A stretch of 64,000 bases of DNA from Candidatus Thioglobus autotrophicus (GCF_001293165.1 NZ_CP010552.1:1054001-1118000), one strand, 5' to 3'; positions 1 through 10,220 are shown, counted from the stretch's first letter. The notes: a model not told the origin generated them from the sequence alone. Translations and numbers: made by a program.

Positions 1-71
1 TTGATGCTATGGGTACGTTATTTTCACCTGAGCGTTGGGCAGATTATTTTGCTTGTGTAAAAGGTCAGTAA
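1..71 (+). CDS. C-terminal end of an unidentified protein (partial)
   Basis: An open frame entering from the left edge encodes about 22 residues ending in RWADYFACVKGQ and stops with TAA at 69-71. A bidirectional terminator follows 21 bases later, as expected for the end of a real gene. The visible tail is too short for me to name the family. Confidence 0.6.
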   Translation, partial: DAMGTLFSPERWADYFACVKGQ

Positions 72-92
72 GCGTTATTCTTGAATACCAAT

Positions 93-121
93 AAAAAGGC
101 CTGCAATTGCAGGCCTTTTTT
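93..121. terminator. Bidirectional intrinsic terminator between two convergent genes
   Basis: A perfect 18-base palindrome (98-115, GGCCTGCA/TGCAGGCC arms) is flanked by A5 on the left and T6 on the right, so it has a U-tract on either strand. It separates the partial gene on the + strand from frr on the - strand and probably serves both. Confidence 0.9.
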
Positions 122-137
122 ATGTCTAAAGAAAAGT

Positions 138-695
138 TTAAATTTCTAGCAGTGAATTTTCTTTCTCGGTTAATTTAGCTTCCACTTCTTTAACACTAGC
201 ATCTGTTATTTTTTGGACATTTTCTTCTGCTTTTCTTGCCTCGTCTTCTGAGATTTCTTTTTCTTTTAATAAATCTTTAAAGTCGCCATTGGCATCACGG
301 CGAATATTGCGAATGGCAATTTTGGCATGTTCTGCTTCGTCTCTAACGACTTTAACTAAATCACGTCGACGCTCTTCGGTGAGTGGTGGTAGCGGGATGC
401 GAATCACTTGGCCCATGGTTTGAGGATTAAGGCCAAGATCTGAAGTCATAATGGCTTTTTCCACAGCGGCTGACATGTCTTTTTCCCAAACAGATACCTT
501 AAGCGTGCGGGAATCTTCAGCAACAATATTACCCACTTGAGACAGAGGCACCATTGAGCCGTAATATTCTACTTGAACCTGTTCTAGTAAAGAAGGGTGT
601 GCACGGCCGGCACGAATTTTTCCAAAATTTGTTTCGAGAGAGTCAACACTCTTGCCCATGCGCTCTTTGGCGTCTTGTTGAATTTCAGCTAGCAT
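138..695 (-). CDS. frr: Ribosome recycling factor
   Basis: Splits post-termination 70S ribosomes together with EF-G in the cytoplasm. The 185-residue length is exactly that of the family. The conserved arginine-rich stretch [15 protein letters not shown] is near residues 25-39 and the [13 protein letters not shown] segment near 103-115, as in typical RRF. It lies 2 bases downstream of pyrH on the same strand, forming the usual pyrH-frr pair. The rpsB-tsf genes that often precede pyrH are not here, because uvrA starts divergently just upstream. Confidence 0.97.
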   Translation of the reverse strand: MLAEIQQDAKERMGKSVDSLETNFGKIRAGRAHPSLLEQVQVEYYGSMVPLSQVGNIVAEDSRTLKVSVWEKDMSAAVEKAIMTSDLGLNPQTMGQVIRIPLPPLTEERRRDLVKVVRDEAEHAKIAIRNIRRDANGDFKDLLKEKEISEDEARKAEENVQKITDASVKEVEAKLTEKENSLLEI

Positions 696-697
696 AT

Positions 698-1411
698 TTA
701 ATTCCTTACAATGGTTCCTAGGGCTTCACCCTTGAGAATGTTAGACAAAGTGTTGGTGTCTTCAAGCATACTAAAGACACAAATTTCGATATCATGTTCA
801 CGACACATGGCAAAAGCTGACGTGTCCATAATTTGTAAATTTTTGCTAATGGCTTCATCAAAACTCAAAGTATCGTAGCGAGTTGCACTTGGATCTTTCA
901 TTGGGTCAGCGGTATAAACACCATCAACTTTAGTGGCTTTAAATACTGCCTGCGCACCAATCTCAATAGCTCTGAGTGTGGCACCGGTGTCTGTAGTAAA
1001 GCATGGTGCACCAGTTCCAGCAGAGAAAATAACCACTTTACCCTCGCCAAGTGCTTGCTTGGCTTTGTTGTGGTCTACAGGTTCACAAACACCACCACCA
1101 ATTGGAAAGCCAGACATAACTAATACGTCAACGTTATTTTTGCGACAAGAATCTGAAATAGCGAGTGCATTCATCACTGTAGCGAGCATACCCATATGAT
1201 CACCTGTAACTCGGTTCATGCCGGCCTCTGCCAACGCTGCACCACGGAAGATATTGCCACCACCAACAACAATACCCACCTCTACACCTTGATCTTGGAC
1301 AGATTTAATAATGCCAACAACTTTATCTAATGTGGCTGGATCAACTGTGTTTTCTGAGCTAGCTAGCGCTTCTCCACTCAATTTTAATAAGATGCGTTTA
1401 TATTTGCTCAT
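698..1411 (-). CDS. pyrH: Uridylate kinase
   Basis: Phosphorylates UMP to UDP with ATP in pyrimidine nucleotide synthesis; bacterial UMP kinases belong to the amino-acid-kinase fold and are usually GTP-activated hexamers. Visible motifs are LLKLSGEAL near residue 8, GGGNIFRG at 50-57, [15 protein letters not shown] at 69-83, the [11 protein letters not shown] loop around 138-148 and [10 protein letters not shown] at 161-170. The 237-residue length is normal. It is first in a two-gene unit with frr and divergent from uvrA, with about 100 bases of shared upstream region. Confidence 0.97.
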   Translation of the reverse strand: MSKYKRILLKLSGEALASSENTVDPATLDKVVGIIKSVQDQGVEVGIVVGGGNIFRGAALAEAGMNRVTGDHMGMLATVMNALAISDSCRKNNVDVLVMSGFPIGGGVCEPVDHNKAKQALGEGKVVIFSAGTGAPCFTTDTGATLRAIEIGAQAVFKATKVDGVYTADPMKDPSATRYDTLSFDEAISKNLQIMDTSAFAMCREHDIEICVFSMLEDTNTLSNILKGEALGTIVRN

Positions 1412-1470
1412 GCTTGGTTAAATATTAATAATAGTCATTAGAATAGGGTGATTTTACCTATCTTACTCAT

Positions 1471-1476
1471 TATAAT
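1471..1476 (+). promoter_or_regulatory. Candidate -10 element for uvrA
   Basis: A perfect TATAAT lies 34 bases before the uvrA start in the pyrH/uvrA divergent region. No good -35 element is visible at 16-18 bases, and I see no LexA-type CTG-N10-CAG operator, so SOS control is not evident here. Confidence 0.35.
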
Positions 1477-1509
1477 GAACCCTTTGTCCGACATAATTTA
1501 AGCCCTAAT

Positions 1510-4326
1510 ATGGATCAGATTAGCATACGCGGCGCTCGCGTTCACAATTTAAAGAATATTGATATCAACATACCGAGAAATAAGCTGGTGGTGATTACCG
1601 GTTTGTCAGGCTCAGGTAAATCCTCATTAGCTTTTGATACGATTTATGCAGAAGGACAAAGGCGTTATGTTGAGTCTTTGTCGGCCTATGCGAGGCAGTT
1701 TTTGTCGCTAATGGAAAAGCCAGATGTGGACCACATTGAAGGCCTGTCTCCGGCAATTTCTATTGAGCAAAAAGCCACATCTCATAATCCTCGTTCGACC
1801 GTTGGCACAATTACTGAGATTTATGATTATTTAAGATTGTTGTTTGCACGAGCCGGCATTCCAAAATGTCCTGAGCACGAGATTGATTTAGAGTCGCAAA
1901 CAATCTCTCAAATGGTTGATAGCATTATCACACTGCCTGAGGGTGAAAAGATTATGCTACTGGCGCCTATTGTGCAAAATCGTAAGGGTAGTCATAAAAA
2001 GCTTCTAGAAGAATTATCACACCAAGGATTTTTGCGTGCCAGAGTAGATGGTGAAGTACTGTACATGGACGAAATGGAGGAGTTGAACGGTAAAACCAAC
2101 CATACTATAGAAATTGTTGTTGATCGTTTAAAGGTTCGTCAAGACATTGCGTCGCGCTTATCTGAATCTTTAGAGACCGCGCTGAATTTGAGTAGTGGTT
2201 TGGTTAAAGTGGTGCCAATGGGTGATGAAGCGACTTGGGATGAGATGGTGTTCTCTGCCAAATTTTCTTGTATTGAGTGCGGCTACTCATTAACCGAATT
2301 AGAGCCAAGGCTTTTTTCATTTAACAATCCAGTAGGCGCTTGTCCTACTTGTGATGGACTGGGTGTTAAAGACATGTTTGATGCGCAGAAAGTGGTGGCT
2401 AACCCAGGTCTGAGTTTAGCTGATGGTGCGATTTATGGCTGGGGTCGTTCTAACGCCTATTTTTATCAAATTTTGATGTTGGTGGGTCAATATTATGGTT
2501 TTGATATTGAAACTACTTATGAAGAGTTAAGCGATGAGCATAAAAAAATTGTGCTGTATGGTAGTGGTGAAGACGAGATTGATTTTTCTAAAATAAAAGG
2601 TCGTAAGGGTTGGTCAAACAAGCCTAAGCCTTTTGAAGGGGTTATTCCACGTATGATGCGTCGTTACGAAGAGAGTGAGATTCGCTCGGTTCGTGAAGAG
2701 TTATCACGCTATGTGGTAAGCCAGGATTGTATGGCATGTGATGGTGATCGACTGAACGAATCTGCCAGAAATGTCTTTATTGGCGGCAAGAATCTATCGC
2801 ATATCACCAAACTTTCTATTGCCAATATCTATGAATTTTTAAAGTCGCTTGAGTTGGAAGGCGCTAGGGCGCAAATTGCTGACAAGGTTTTAAAAGAGAT
2901 TATTCAGCGTTTAGAATTTTTGATTAATGTTGGACTTGAATATCTAAGTCTTGATCGTAGAGCCAACTCATTATCAGGGGGTGAGGCGCAACGAATTCGT
3001 CTGGCTAGCCAAATTGGTGCTGGATTGATGGGCGTGTTATATGTTTTAGATGAGCCTTCTATTGGATTGCATCAGCGAGACAATCAAAAACTTTTAAATA
3101 CGCTGACGTATTTGCGTGATATTGGTAATACAGTGATTGTGGTTGAGCATGATGAAGATGCGATTAAGCAAGCGGATTATGTTGTTGATATTGGCCCTGG
3201 CGCAGGTATGCATGGTGGCGAGGTGATTGCATCAGGCACACCAGAAGAAGTAGCTAATAATCCAAAATCTTTAACTGGTGATTATATTAGTGGTAGGCAA
3301 AGTATTGAGGTGCCGAGTGTGCGCAAAACTTCTGACCAGTGGATTGAAATCAAAGGCGCCAAGGGTAATAACTTAAATGATGTGGATTTATCAATCCCTA
3401 TTGGGGTATTGACATGTGTTACCGGTGTTTCCGGATCGGGTAAATCAACTCTGATCAACGACACTTTGTATGCATTAGCGGCGCGAGATCTTAATCGAGC
3501 ACAAACCACACCAGCAGAATTTAAGAGTGTGACAGGGTTGGAAAATTTTGACAAAATTGTTAATATTGATCAAAGCCCAATTGGGCGAACGCCTCGTTCC
3601 AATCCAGCCACTTATACGGGTATTTTTTCTTTGGTTCGTGATCTTTTCTCACAGACATTAGAAGCACGAAGTCGAGGCTATAAGGCCGGTCGATTTAGCT
3701 TTAATGTCAAAGGTGGTCGTTGTGAGGCGTGTAAGGGTGATGGCTTAATTAAAGTAGAAATGCACTTTCTTCCCGATATTTATGTCCCTTGTGATGTGTG
3801 TCATGGCGATAGGTACAACCGTGAAACGCTAGAAATTACCTACAAGGGTAAGACCATTTCCGAGGTGTTGGATATGACCGTTGAGACAGCGGTAGAGTTT
3901 TTTGAGCCGATGCCAAAAATTAAGCAAAAATTACAAACACTAATGGATGTGGGCTTGTCATATATTACCCTAGGACAAAACGCTACCACCTTATCAGGTG
4001 GCGAAGCTCAGCGTATTAAACTAGCCAAAGAATTGTCAAAACTTGACACGGGACAAACGCTTTATATTTTGGATGAGCCAACAACAGGCTTGCATTTTCA
4101 TGACATTAAGCAATTACTATCTGTGATTAATCGTCTGCGTGAAAGGGGTAATACCATTGTTATTATTGAGCACAATCTAGATGTGATTAAAACCGCTGAT
4201 TGGATTGTTGATTTGGGTCCTGAAGGGGGTGACAAAGGTGGCTGTATTATTGCCACAGGCACGCCAGAATCGGTAAGCGTTGTTAAAGGTTCTTATACGG
4301 GCGAGTATCTAAAAAGTTATTTATAA
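1510..4326 (+). CDS. uvrA: Excinuclease ABC subunit A
   Basis: Damage-recognition ATPase of nucleotide excision repair; dimeric UvrA loads UvrB at lesions. Two ABC modules are visible: Walker [11 protein letters not shown] at 31-40 and a second GVSGSGKST beginning at 639, each with an LSGGEAQRI(R/K)L signature. Two zinc-binding Cys quartets sit at C254/C257/C278/C281 and C738/C741/C761/C764. The 938-residue length is typical. It is monocistronic and its last 6 bases overlap the convergent DUF3108 gene. Confidence 0.98.
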   Translation: MDQISIRGARVHNLKNIDINIPRNKLVVITGLSGSGKSSLAFDTIYAEGQRRYVESLSAYARQFLSLMEKPDVDHIEGLSPAISIEQKATSHNPRSTVGTITEIYDYLRLLFARAGIPKCPEHEIDLESQTISQMVDSIITLPEGEKIMLLAPIVQNRKGSHKKLLEELSHQGFLRARVDGEVLYMDEMEELNGKTNHTIEIVVDRLKVRQDIASRLSESLETALNLSSGLVKVVPMGDEATWDEMVFSAKFSCIECGYSLTELEPRLFSFNNPVGACPTCDGLGVKDMFDAQKVVANPGLSLADGAIYGWGRSNAYFYQILMLVGQYYGFDIETTYEELSDEHKKIVLYGSGEDEIDFSKIKGRKGWSNKPKPFEGVIPRMMRRYEESEIRSVREELSRYVVSQDCMACDGDRLNESARNVFIGGKNLSHITKLSIANIYEFLKSLELEGARAQIADKVLKEIIQRLEFLINVGLEYLSLDRRANSLSGGEAQRIRLASQIGAGLMGVLYVLDEPSIGLHQRDNQKLLNTLTYLRDIGNTVIVVEHDEDAIKQADYVVDIGPGAGMHGGEVIASGTPEEVANNPKSLTGDYISGRQSIEVPSVRKTSDQWIEIKGAKGNNLNDVDLSIPIGVLTCVTGVSGSGKSTLINDTLYALAARDLNRAQTTPAEFKSVTGLENFDKIVNIDQSPIGRTPRSNPATYTGIFSLVRDLFSQTLEARSRGYKAGRFSFNVKGGRCEACKGDGLIKVEMHFLPDIYVPCDVCHGDRYNRETLEITYKGKTISEVLDMTVETAVEFFEPMPKIKQKLQTLMDVGLSYITLGQNATTLSGGEAQRIKLAKELSKLDTGQTLYILDEPTTGLHFHDIKQLLSVINRLRERGNTIVIIEHNLDVIKTADWIVDLGPEGGDKGGCIIATGTPESVSVVKGSYTGEYLKSYL

Positions 4327-5037
4327 AGTGTTTGGCTGATAATTAGTAATTTGATAATGATAATCTCTGCCGTTTTTAACTTGTTTAATGGATATTGGTA
4401 AGTATTGGTATTCTGGCAAAAAATAAGCTTCTAGGCGATCGCCTTTGCCAATTTTTTCAATTTTAATGGCGCTTAATTGTTGTTGGTTTAGACTGATTGG
4501 TTGCAAGCCAGTTTTTTTATAATACTGCTGTTCAACAGACTTTCCATTGGCTACTTGGTAGTGAAATTCAGTCTGATCTGGAGCGTACTTTAAATTATGG
4601 GCCAAGGCCAAAAATAAGCTAAGCGGGTCCACAATAGTGCCTGGCTCTGATTTCCAGGTGCGTACAGTGGGCTGGGTTTTAGTAAGATTTGAGACCACTC
4701 GTAGGTGTTTGGCGTTCATGTCAATTGAATAATTCTCTTTAACTTTTGAATCTTCCAGCTCCATAATTTGATAGTTAACGCCATCAACCCCCATTTGATT
4801 AATGCTAAATGTGGAGCTAGCAGTAACAGAATACTTTTTAACCAGCGCGGCTATACCGGTGGTTTTGGCATTGGCTGTATAAAAATACTGGTCGTCTAGC
4901 TGATGTAGTGTGCGAACCTCTTCTGCAATTTTCAAGCCATTAATAGATAGTTGGTATTTGGCAATATGAGGCTCAAGCGTCTGAGCGTTTGCAGAAATAA
5001 TACTGATAATCAGCAAAAGTGTGGTTTTTATAGACAT
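4321..5037 (-). CDS. DUF3108 family exported protein
   Basis: The N-terminus [20 protein letters not shown] looks like a cleavable signal peptide, so the 238-residue product is probably periplasmic. The body (repeated [21 protein letters not shown] beta segments, a [14 protein letters not shown] helix, [19 protein letters not shown] near the end) resembles DUF3108. In gammaproteobacteria this family is often linked to purN-purM, as here: its start overlaps the end of purN by 10 bases, implying translational coupling. Its molecular function is not established. Confidence 0.8.
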   Translation of the reverse strand: MSIKTTLLLIISIISANAQTLEPHIAKYQLSINGLKIAEEVRTLHQLDDQYFYTANAKTTGIAALVKKYSVTASSTFSINQMGVDGVNYQIMELEDSKVKENYSIDMNAKHLRVVSNLTKTQPTVRTWKSEPGTIVDPLSLFLALAHNLKYAPDQTEFHYQVANGKSVEQQYYKKTGLQPISLNQQQLSAIKIEKIGKGDRLEAYFLPEYQYLPISIKQVKNGRDYHYQITNYQPNTL

Positions 5038-5633
5038 TTATCATCCACTACAACGCAATTATCGTTGAGTGATAGCCGCCCTTGGGTGAAGCAGTGAATC
5101 ACTTTGGGGAATAGTTTGTGTTCCTCTGTCAGCACTCGCTGGGCGAGTGACTCGACAGTATCATCTGCTAGAACTTGAACACGAGCTTGGGCAATGACAG
5201 GTCCGCCATCTAGCTCAGAGGTGACAAAATGAACGCTGACGCCGTGTTCACACTCACCGGCATCAAGCGCTCTTTGATGGGTGTTAAGACCTTGAAATTT
5301 TGGTAGTAGAGAAGGGTGAATATTAAGCATCTTGCCGGCATATTTTTGGGTAAATTCTGAGGTAAGGATGCGCATAAAGCCTGCCAAAATAATAATATCT
5401 GGCTGGTATTGATCAATAATTTGACTTAAGCTTTGATCAAATTTTTCTCGAGTATCGAAGTTTTTATGATTGATTGCATGAGTAGATATATTAGCACTTT
5501 GAGCGCGCTTAAGCCCATAAGCATCTTCTTTGTTACTAATAACGGCTTGAATATCTAGATCAATTTTTTCAGCATTATCAATCAGTGACTGAAGGTTTGA
5601 GCCGCTGCCAGAGATTAGGACAACACCTTTCAT
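5028..5633 (-). CDS. purN: Phosphoribosylglycinamide formyltransferase
   Basis: Transfers formyl from 10-formyl-tetrahydrofolate to GAR, the third step of purine synthesis. The nucleotide-binding loop SGSGSNLQSLID is at residues 8-19, and the catalytic triad is visible as N104 and H106 (NIHPSLLPKF) with D142 (LDGGPVI). The 201-residue length fits. It directly abuts purM: the purM stop codon is immediately followed by the purN ATG, and the DUF3108 gene overlaps its end. Confidence 0.96.
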   Translation of the reverse strand: MKGVVLISGSGSNLQSLIDNAEKIDLDIQAVISNKEDAYGLKRAQSANISTHAINHKNFDTREKFDQSLSQIIDQYQPDIIILAGFMRILTSEFTQKYAGKMLNIHPSLLPKFQGLNTHQRALDAGECEHGVSVHFVTSELDGGPVIAQARVQVLADDTVESLAQRVLTEEHKLFPKVIHCFTQGRLSLNDNCVVVDDKCL

Positions 5634-6635
5634 TTAAATAATGACTTGCTTGCCTTCGTTAGCGACAATTTCACCAACGAGCCAAGCTTTTTCACCTTGT
5701 TCGTTCATGTGCTGAATAACAGCCGTGCTTTGCTCAGCTGGAACAACAAGCACCATACCCACGCCACAATTAAAGACGCGATACATTTCCATAATGTCGA
5801 TATTGCCGTTGTCTTGTAAGAATTGGAAAATTTCAGGTAACACCCAAGAAGCACTGTCTAGCTTTGCAGCCAATTCAGCTGGCAAAACTCTTGGAATGTT
5901 TTCCAAGAGGCCGCCACCCGTAATATGAGAAATAGCATGCACAGAGTATTTTTCAATCAGTGATAGTACTGATTTAACATAAATTTTGGTCGGCTCAATG
6001 AGTGCTTTTAGTTGTGCATCTGTAGGCTTGGATTGTTCCAAGACTTTACGAACGAGTGAGTAGCCATTAGAATGAGGACCTGAAGAGGCTAGGGCGATAA
6101 TATGGTCACCATTAGCGACTTTTGTGCCGTCAATAACTTTATCCTTGTCAGCAATGCCCACGCAAAAACCAGCTAAATCGTATTCTTCACCTTGATACAT
6201 GCCGGGCATTTCAGCGGTTTCACCGCCGATTAGGGCACAGCCTGAAATTTTACAGCCTTCGCCAATTCCGTGAATAACCGAAGTGGCTAGCTCGGTATTT
6301 AGCTTGCCAGTTGCGTAATAGTCTAGGAAAAATAAAGGCTCTGCACCTTGTACGATTAAATCATTGACACACATGGCGACTAAGTCAATACCAATGGTGT
6401 CGTGCTTGTTAAGCATTTCTGCTACTTTGAGTTTGGTGCCAACACCATCTGTTCCAGAAATCAGAACTGGATTCTTATATTTTTTAAGATCTAGTTCAAA
6501 CATGGCGCCAAATCCGCCAAGACCGGCTAATACGCCATCACGCATGGTTGATTTTGCAATGGGTTTGATTTGTTCAATTAAGTCATTACCTTTGGTAATG
6601 TCGACACCTGAATCTTGGTAAGTCAATGATGACAT
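5634..6635 (-). CDS. purM: Phosphoribosylformylglycinamidine cyclo-ligase
   Basis: Closes the imidazole ring of AIR using ATP (fifth step of purine synthesis). The family signatures [12 protein letters not shown] (61-72), [20 protein letters not shown] (84-103) and [16 protein letters not shown] are all present. At 333 residues it is slightly shorter than E. coli PurM. It is first in the purM-purN-DUF3108 unit and diverges from pgsA with only about 54 bases between the two starts. Confidence 0.97.
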   Translation of the reverse strand: MSSLTYQDSGVDITKGNDLIEQIKPIAKSTMRDGVLAGLGGFGAMFELDLKKYKNPVLISGTDGVGTKLKVAEMLNKHDTIGIDLVAMCVNDLIVQGAEPLFFLDYYATGKLNTELATSVIHGIGEGCKISGCALIGGETAEMPGMYQGEEYDLAGFCVGIADKDKVIDGTKVANGDHIIALASSGPHSNGYSLVRKVLEQSKPTDAQLKALIEPTKIYVKSVLSLIEKYSVHAISHITGGGLLENIPRVLPAELAAKLDSASWVLPEIFQFLQDNGNIDIMEMYRVFNCGVGMVLVVPAEQSTAVIQHMNEQGEKAWLVGEIVANEGKQVII

Positions 6636-6689
6636 AGGGTTTTTTCCGTATAATTAATTTTTTTGAATCTCAATTGAATCCGTCGAAAA

Positions 6690-7247
6690 ATGAATTTTTC
6701 CAACGTGCCAAATGCACTTTCAATTTTACGCATTATTTTAACAGTACCAGTTGTAATGACGCTGTTAAATCATCAATATTTTTTGGCAATGGTGTTGTTT
6801 TTTGTTGCTGGCATTACCGATGGTTTAGATGGCTGGATTGCTAAACGCTACTCATTTGAGTCACGATTAGGTTCTATTTTAGATCCGGTGGCTGATAAAT
6901 TGTTATTGGTGAGTAGTTTTGTTACGCTGAATTTGATTGGCTTGTTGCCATTATGGCTGTTAGTTTTAGTCTTTTTACGTGATTTAATGATTGTGTCAGG
7001 CACAGTCGGGTGTTTTATTGGTGCTGGCACTCCAAAAGACGAGCTACTATCCCCTTCGAAACTGTCCAAAATCAACACCGCACTACAAATTGCCTTGGTT
7101 TTGTTTTTGGTGGTTGTACAGTTGTATCCAGTTCAAGAGCAGTGGAGTACCGTATTTTTTATCATTGTTGCCACTTCAACCGTGCTGAGTGGTGCGGATT
7201 ATATTTGGATTTGGATGGAGAAGATTATCTCCCAAGAGAAAAAATAA
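6690..7247 (+). CDS. pgsA: CDP-alcohol phosphatidyltransferase, PgsA type
   Basis: Membrane enzyme most likely joining CDP-diacylglycerol and glycerol-3-phosphate to make phosphatidylglycerophosphate. The active-site motif is visible with spacing D44-x2-D47-G48-x2-A51-K52-x8-G61-x3-D65-x3-D69; all four aspartates are kept, but the usual AR dipeptide reads AK followed by R53. Several hydrophobic helices span the 185 residues, a normal PgsA size. The neighbour hda starts 10 bases later. Another CDP-alcohol substrate cannot be excluded from sequence alone. Confidence 0.85.
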   Translation: MNFSNVPNALSILRIILTVPVVMTLLNHQYFLAMVLFFVAGITDGLDGWIAKRYSFESRLGSILDPVADKLLLVSSFVTLNLIGLLPLWLLVLVFLRDLMIVSGTVGCFIGAGTPKDELLSPSKLSKINTALQIALVLFLVVVQLYPVQEQWSTVFFIIVATSTVLSGADYIWIWMEKIISQEKK

Positions 7248-7257
7248 ACACCTTGTC

Positions 7258-7932
7258 ATGAAGCAGTTAGGGCTCCCGATTTCACTCAATTCAAAGATGC
7301 TGCTAAGTAATTTTTCGCTTGATAAAAATCAAGCGTTACTGGCTTTTATTGATGATTTATTTGCTCAAGAGCGCCCTTCTGTTGTTTTTATTTCTGGTGA
7401 CAAGTCCAGTGGCAAAACTCATCTATTGCAGGGTTGTATTTTTAAAGCATTAGAGCAAGGTTTGCAAGCAGTTTATCTAGACATTAAACAGGCATTACCA
7501 AATGATTTTTTAAATACACTGGCTGATTATGACTGGGTTTGTATTGACAACATTGACCAGCTTGATTCGACTCAACAACAAGAATTATTTGATCTTTATA
7601 ATCAAATTAAACAAACCAAAACCAAGCTTATTGTTTCAGCGTCTACTCTCCCTGGTGAGTTGACCCTATTAACAGATCTTAAAACGCGATTATCTTTGGC
7701 GGTTGTGTATCGTTTAGAGCAGCTTGATGACCAAGAAAAGATTGATTTAATTCAGCGTAAGATGCAAGATAGGAATCTTGAGATTGATGACAAGGTTTAC
7801 GCCTATTTATTTAAAGTTTTTTCTAGAGATTTGAGCGTGGTGTTATTGGCTATTGACCAACTAGACCAAGAATCTCTCAGACAAAAAAATCCAATTTCCA
7901 TTCCTTTTGTTAAGAAGATTTTAAAAATTTAA
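7258..7932 (+). CDS. hda: DnaA regulatory inactivator Hda
   Basis: AAA+ DnaA homologue that, bound to the loaded sliding clamp, stimulates ATP hydrolysis by DnaA and prevents re-initiation. I chose the ATG at 7258 rather than an in-frame upstream ATG inside pgsA because it places the clamp-binding peptide QLGLPI at residues 3-8, matching the N-terminal QLSLPL of E. coli Hda. The Walker A loop GDKSSGKT is at 47-54 and Walker B CIDNID at 95-100. Length is 224 residues. It follows pgsA and ends 4 bases into the convergent Cys-rich gene. Confidence 0.92.
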   Translation: MKQLGLPISLNSKMLLSNFSLDKNQALLAFIDDLFAQERPSVVFISGDKSSGKTHLLQGCIFKALEQGLQAVYLDIKQALPNDFLNTLADYDWVCIDNIDQLDSTQQQELFDLYNQIKQTKTKLIVSASTLPGELTLLTDLKTRLSLAVVYRLEQLDDQEKIDLIQRKMQDRNLEIDDKVYAYLFKVFSRDLSVVLLAIDQLDQESLRQKNPISIPFVKKILKI

Positions 7933-8336
7933 GGTTTTTTTCTAAATTTAAATTTGGCAATTCTTGGCATGAGTTTTGAAAAAGGAATACGTGACAGGTC
8001 GAGATAATTTATATGAATCTTTGTCACTAGTGTTTTAATGTCGTCGATTTTATCGCCATTATCAACCCCCATTAACTCTTGTAGAGCCAGCAATCCACCC
8101 ATTTTTATTTTGGATTGCTGACCAACCGATAAGTTATTAACGTGGTGGGTCTTTAGCACAAAATCGCTATTATCCCGCAAGTGATAATAAACCGCTTGAC
8201 AAGCGTCTGAGGCGTTGTGATTTAAACATGAGCCAAATTCTTTTTCCGCCACACAATCTTTGGCGCCAAATTGACAGCCACATCGACCGCTAAGAATTAA
8301 ATGAGAAAAAGGACAGGTAAAGTGCTCGTGAGCCAT
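7929..8336 (-). CDS. Cysteine-rich hypothetical protein
   Basis: A 135-residue protein I do not recognise. All six cysteines fall in the first 46 residues (C8, C19, C21, C28, C37, C46), including a CGC pair, which suggests a metal or iron-sulfur site or disulfides; there is no signal peptide. The C-terminal half is basic and has no transmembrane segment. It sits alone between hda (convergent, 4-base overlap) and cysG (divergent). The shared region with the sirohaem gene hints at a link to Fe-S or sulfur metabolism, but that is speculation. Confidence 0.7.
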   Translation of the reverse strand: MAHEHFTCPFSHLILSGRCGCQFGAKDCVAEKEFGSCLNHNASDACQAVYYHLRDNSDFVLKTHHVNNLSVGQQSKIKMGGLLALQELMGVDNGDKIDDIKTLVTKIHINYLDLSRIPFSKLMPRIAKFKFRKKP

Positions 8337-8376
8337 AACAATAGGTGTTTTGTGTCTTTAATTAAGGTTAAGACAT

Positions 8377-8382
8377 TATAAT
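8377..8382 (+). promoter_or_regulatory. Candidate -10 element for cysG
   Basis: A perfect TATAAT lies 33 bases before the cysG start in the short divergent region. A convincing -35 element is not visible. Confidence 0.4.
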
Positions 8383-8415
8383 ATAAGCTTTTATTTTAGA
8401 TAGTTGTAATAACAC

Positions 8416-9801
8416 ATGAATTACTTTCCTATTTTTATTGATATTAAGAAAAAATCTTGTCTGGTTGTTGGTGGCGGCGATATCGCCTTTAGAAAGATTA
8501 CGTTATTACTGAAGGCTAACGCCCAAGTTATCTGTATTGATGGCGCTGCTTGCAAAAGTGTTAAAGCTTTAGCGGGCGATGGAAAAATCACTTTAATTGA
8601 AAGAGGTTTTGAGGTGAGTGACATTAATAATCAAGTGTTAATTATCTCTGCAACGGATGATACTCAGCTCAATGCACAGGTGTCTCAGTTAGCACATGAT
8701 GCAAATATTCCTGTTAACGTGGTGGATTCGCCTGATTTATGCTCGTTCATTATGCCGTCAATTGTTGATAGGTCGCCTATTGTGATTGCTATTTCTTCTG
8801 CAGGAAAAGCGCCTGTGTTAGCGCGCCTAATTCGCGCCAAACTAGAAAGCACCATTCCTCATGCTTATGGAAAATTAGCGGAATTAGCGGGTAATTTTAG
8901 AGATCAGGTTAAGGCGAAATTTAGCAATATTGAAGATAGGCGTTATTTTTGGGAAAGAGTATTTTCAGGTATTGTTGCTGAAAAGGTTTTTTCTGGCAAG
9001 GTGGATGAGGCTAAGGTAGATATGCAGCAACAGCTTGATGATTCAAGCAATACCGAAGTGGGTGAAGTGTATTTGGTGGGTGGTGGCCCAGGCGATCCTG
9101 ATCTGCTTACATTTAAAGCGTTGCGACTGATGCAACAGGCTGATGTTATTTTGTATGATCGCCTAGTCTCTGAAGAGGTAATGGAACTGGTTAGGCGTGA
9201 TGCTGAGCTCATTTATGTCGGTAAAGAGCGCGACAATCACAGTGTTCCGCAAGATGGCATTAATCAATTATTAGTCGATTTAGCTAAAAAAGGCAGAAGA
9301 GTTTGTCGCCTAAAAGGCGGCGATCCGTTTATTTTTGGTCGTGGTGGTGAAGAAATTGAAACCCTAGCTGAAAATGGCATTCCGTTCCAAGTCGTGCCAG
9401 GTATTACAGCTGCTTCAGGCTGTTCAACTTATTCAGGTATTCCGTTAACACATCGTGATTATTCTCAATCTTGTCGATTTGTAACTGGCCACCTCAAAGA
9501 TGGCAGCATGAATTTGCCATGGAGTGAGTTAGCGGTTGAACAGCAAACCATTGTGTTTTACATGGCACTCAAAGGCGCACAACATCTTTCAGACAAGCTG
9601 ATTGAGTATGGTATGCGCAGTGATATGCCAGTTGCTCTGGTGGAAAAAGGCACAACGCCTGATCATAGAGTATGGACTACAACGCTAGGCGAATTGCCCA
9701 ATGTCGTGGCTACACAGCCAATTAAAGCGCCAACCTTAATTATTGTTGGCGAAGTGGTTAAGCTAAGAGAAAAACTCAACTGGTTTGATACCAGTAACTA
9801 G
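8416..9801 (+). CDS. cysG: Sirohaem synthase (fused precorrin-2 dehydrogenase/ferrochelatase and uroporphyrinogen-III methyltransferase)
   Basis: Carries out every step from uroporphyrinogen III to sirohaem, the cofactor of sulfite and nitrite reductases. The N-terminal half has the NAD-binding loop VVGGGDIAFRKI (GGGDIA at 19-24). The C-terminal SUMT half starts near 218 with VYLVGGGPGDPDLLT and contains CRLKGGDPFIFGRGG at 297-311 and VPGITAASG. The 461-residue length equals full CysG, so the fusion is intact. In a sulfur-oxidising bacterium sirohaem could also serve reverse dissimilatory sulfite reductase, but no such gene is present here. Confidence 0.97.
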   Translation: MNYFPIFIDIKKKSCLVVGGGDIAFRKITLLLKANAQVICIDGAACKSVKALAGDGKITLIERGFEVSDINNQVLIISATDDTQLNAQVSQLAHDANIPVNVVDSPDLCSFIMPSIVDRSPIVIAISSAGKAPVLARLIRAKLESTIPHAYGKLAELAGNFRDQVKAKFSNIEDRRYFWERVFSGIVAEKVFSGKVDEAKVDMQQQLDDSSNTEVGEVYLVGGGPGDPDLLTFKALRLMQQADVILYDRLVSEEVMELVRRDAELIYVGKERDNHSVPQDGINQLLVDLAKKGRRVCRLKGGDPFIFGRGGEEIETLAENGIPFQVVPGITAASGCSTYSGIPLTHRDYSQSCRFVTGHLKDGSMNLPWSELAVEQQTIVFYMALKGAQHLSDKLIEYGMRSDMPVALVEKGTTPDHRVWTTTLGELPNVVATQPIKAPTLIIVGEVVKLREKLNWFDTSN

Positions 9802-9806
9802 GCCTA

Positions 9807-10025
9807 TTAGTCTTTAACGCAGCAGTCGCTATCTTTAAAACCAACTGCTTTAAAGATTTTGGCAGCAGGGCAAAATCCCGTAAAAGCCGATTGAAATAAG
9901 TTAAAACCCACAAAGAAAGTTAGCCACAACCAGCTTGCTTCTGCAAACAGAGCGCCGTTGTTTAAAAGTAATGAAGCCATGATAATAGCGCCTGCCATAG
10001 CGGAGACTGCGTTAGTAATTGTCAT
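9807..10025 (-). CDS. DUF2892 (YgaP-like transmembrane) protein
   Basis: A 72-residue protein with two hydrophobic helices separated by a short loop and a C-terminal motif FTGFCPAAKIFKAVGFK followed by DSDCC. The FxGxCP segment is characteristic of the DUF2892/YgaP-type inner-membrane domain, often found alone or fused to rhodanese domains. I placed the start at the ATG ending at 10025, 8 bases after an AGGA ribosome site; a longer frame upstream would run through the tRNA-Leu gene antisense and is rejected. It converges on cysG. Confidence 0.8.
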   Translation of the reverse strand: MTITNAVSAMAGAIIMASLLLNNGALFAEASWLWLTFFVGFNLFQSAFTGFCPAAKIFKAVGFKDSDCCVKD

Positions 10026-10071
10026 TTGATGATTCCTGTATTTGAAAGTCTCCACTTTAACATTAATTAGG

Positions 10072-10104
10072 TATAATTTCAAATTCTTCACCCCTAGAGG
10101 GGTG
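10072..10104 (+). promoter_or_regulatory. Probable promoter -10 and GC-rich 5' hairpin ahead of tRNA-Leu
   Basis: TATAAT at 10072-10077 should start transcription near 10084. The first transcribed bases form a tight hairpin (CACCCCT/AGGGGTG, 10089-10104) that ends 12 bases before the mature tRNA 5' end. The hairpin lacks a U-tract and is more likely part of the tRNA precursor leader than a terminator. The -35 element is weak. Confidence 0.45.
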
Positions 10105-10116
10105 CCAACACAACGC

Positions 10117-10201
10117 GCGGGAGTGGTGGAATTGGTAGACACGCTGGATTTAGGTTCCAGTGTCGTAAGACGTGAGAGTTCGAGTCTCTCCTTCCGCACC
10201 A
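10117..10201 (+). tRNA. tRNA-Leu (anticodon UAG)
   Basis: An 85-base cloverleaf with acceptor stem GCGGGAG/CTTCCGC, anticodon stem CTGGA/TCCAG around TAG, a long class-II variable arm (TGTCGTAAGACG) and an encoded CCA at 10199-10201. It reads CUN leucine codons. serB follows 19 bases later and may be co-transcribed. Confidence 0.97.
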
Positions 10202-10220
10202 TATTTAAACAAGGTGACCT

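Noticed and set aside
7189-7257. Upstream in-frame extension of hda
   Set aside because: It overlaps the pgsA end and would bury the clamp-binding QLGLPI motif, which belongs at the N-terminus.
10026-10202. N-terminal extension of the DUF2892 gene across tRNA-Leu
   Set aside because: It reads antisense through the tRNA and has no homology; the ATG at 10025 has a good ribosome site.
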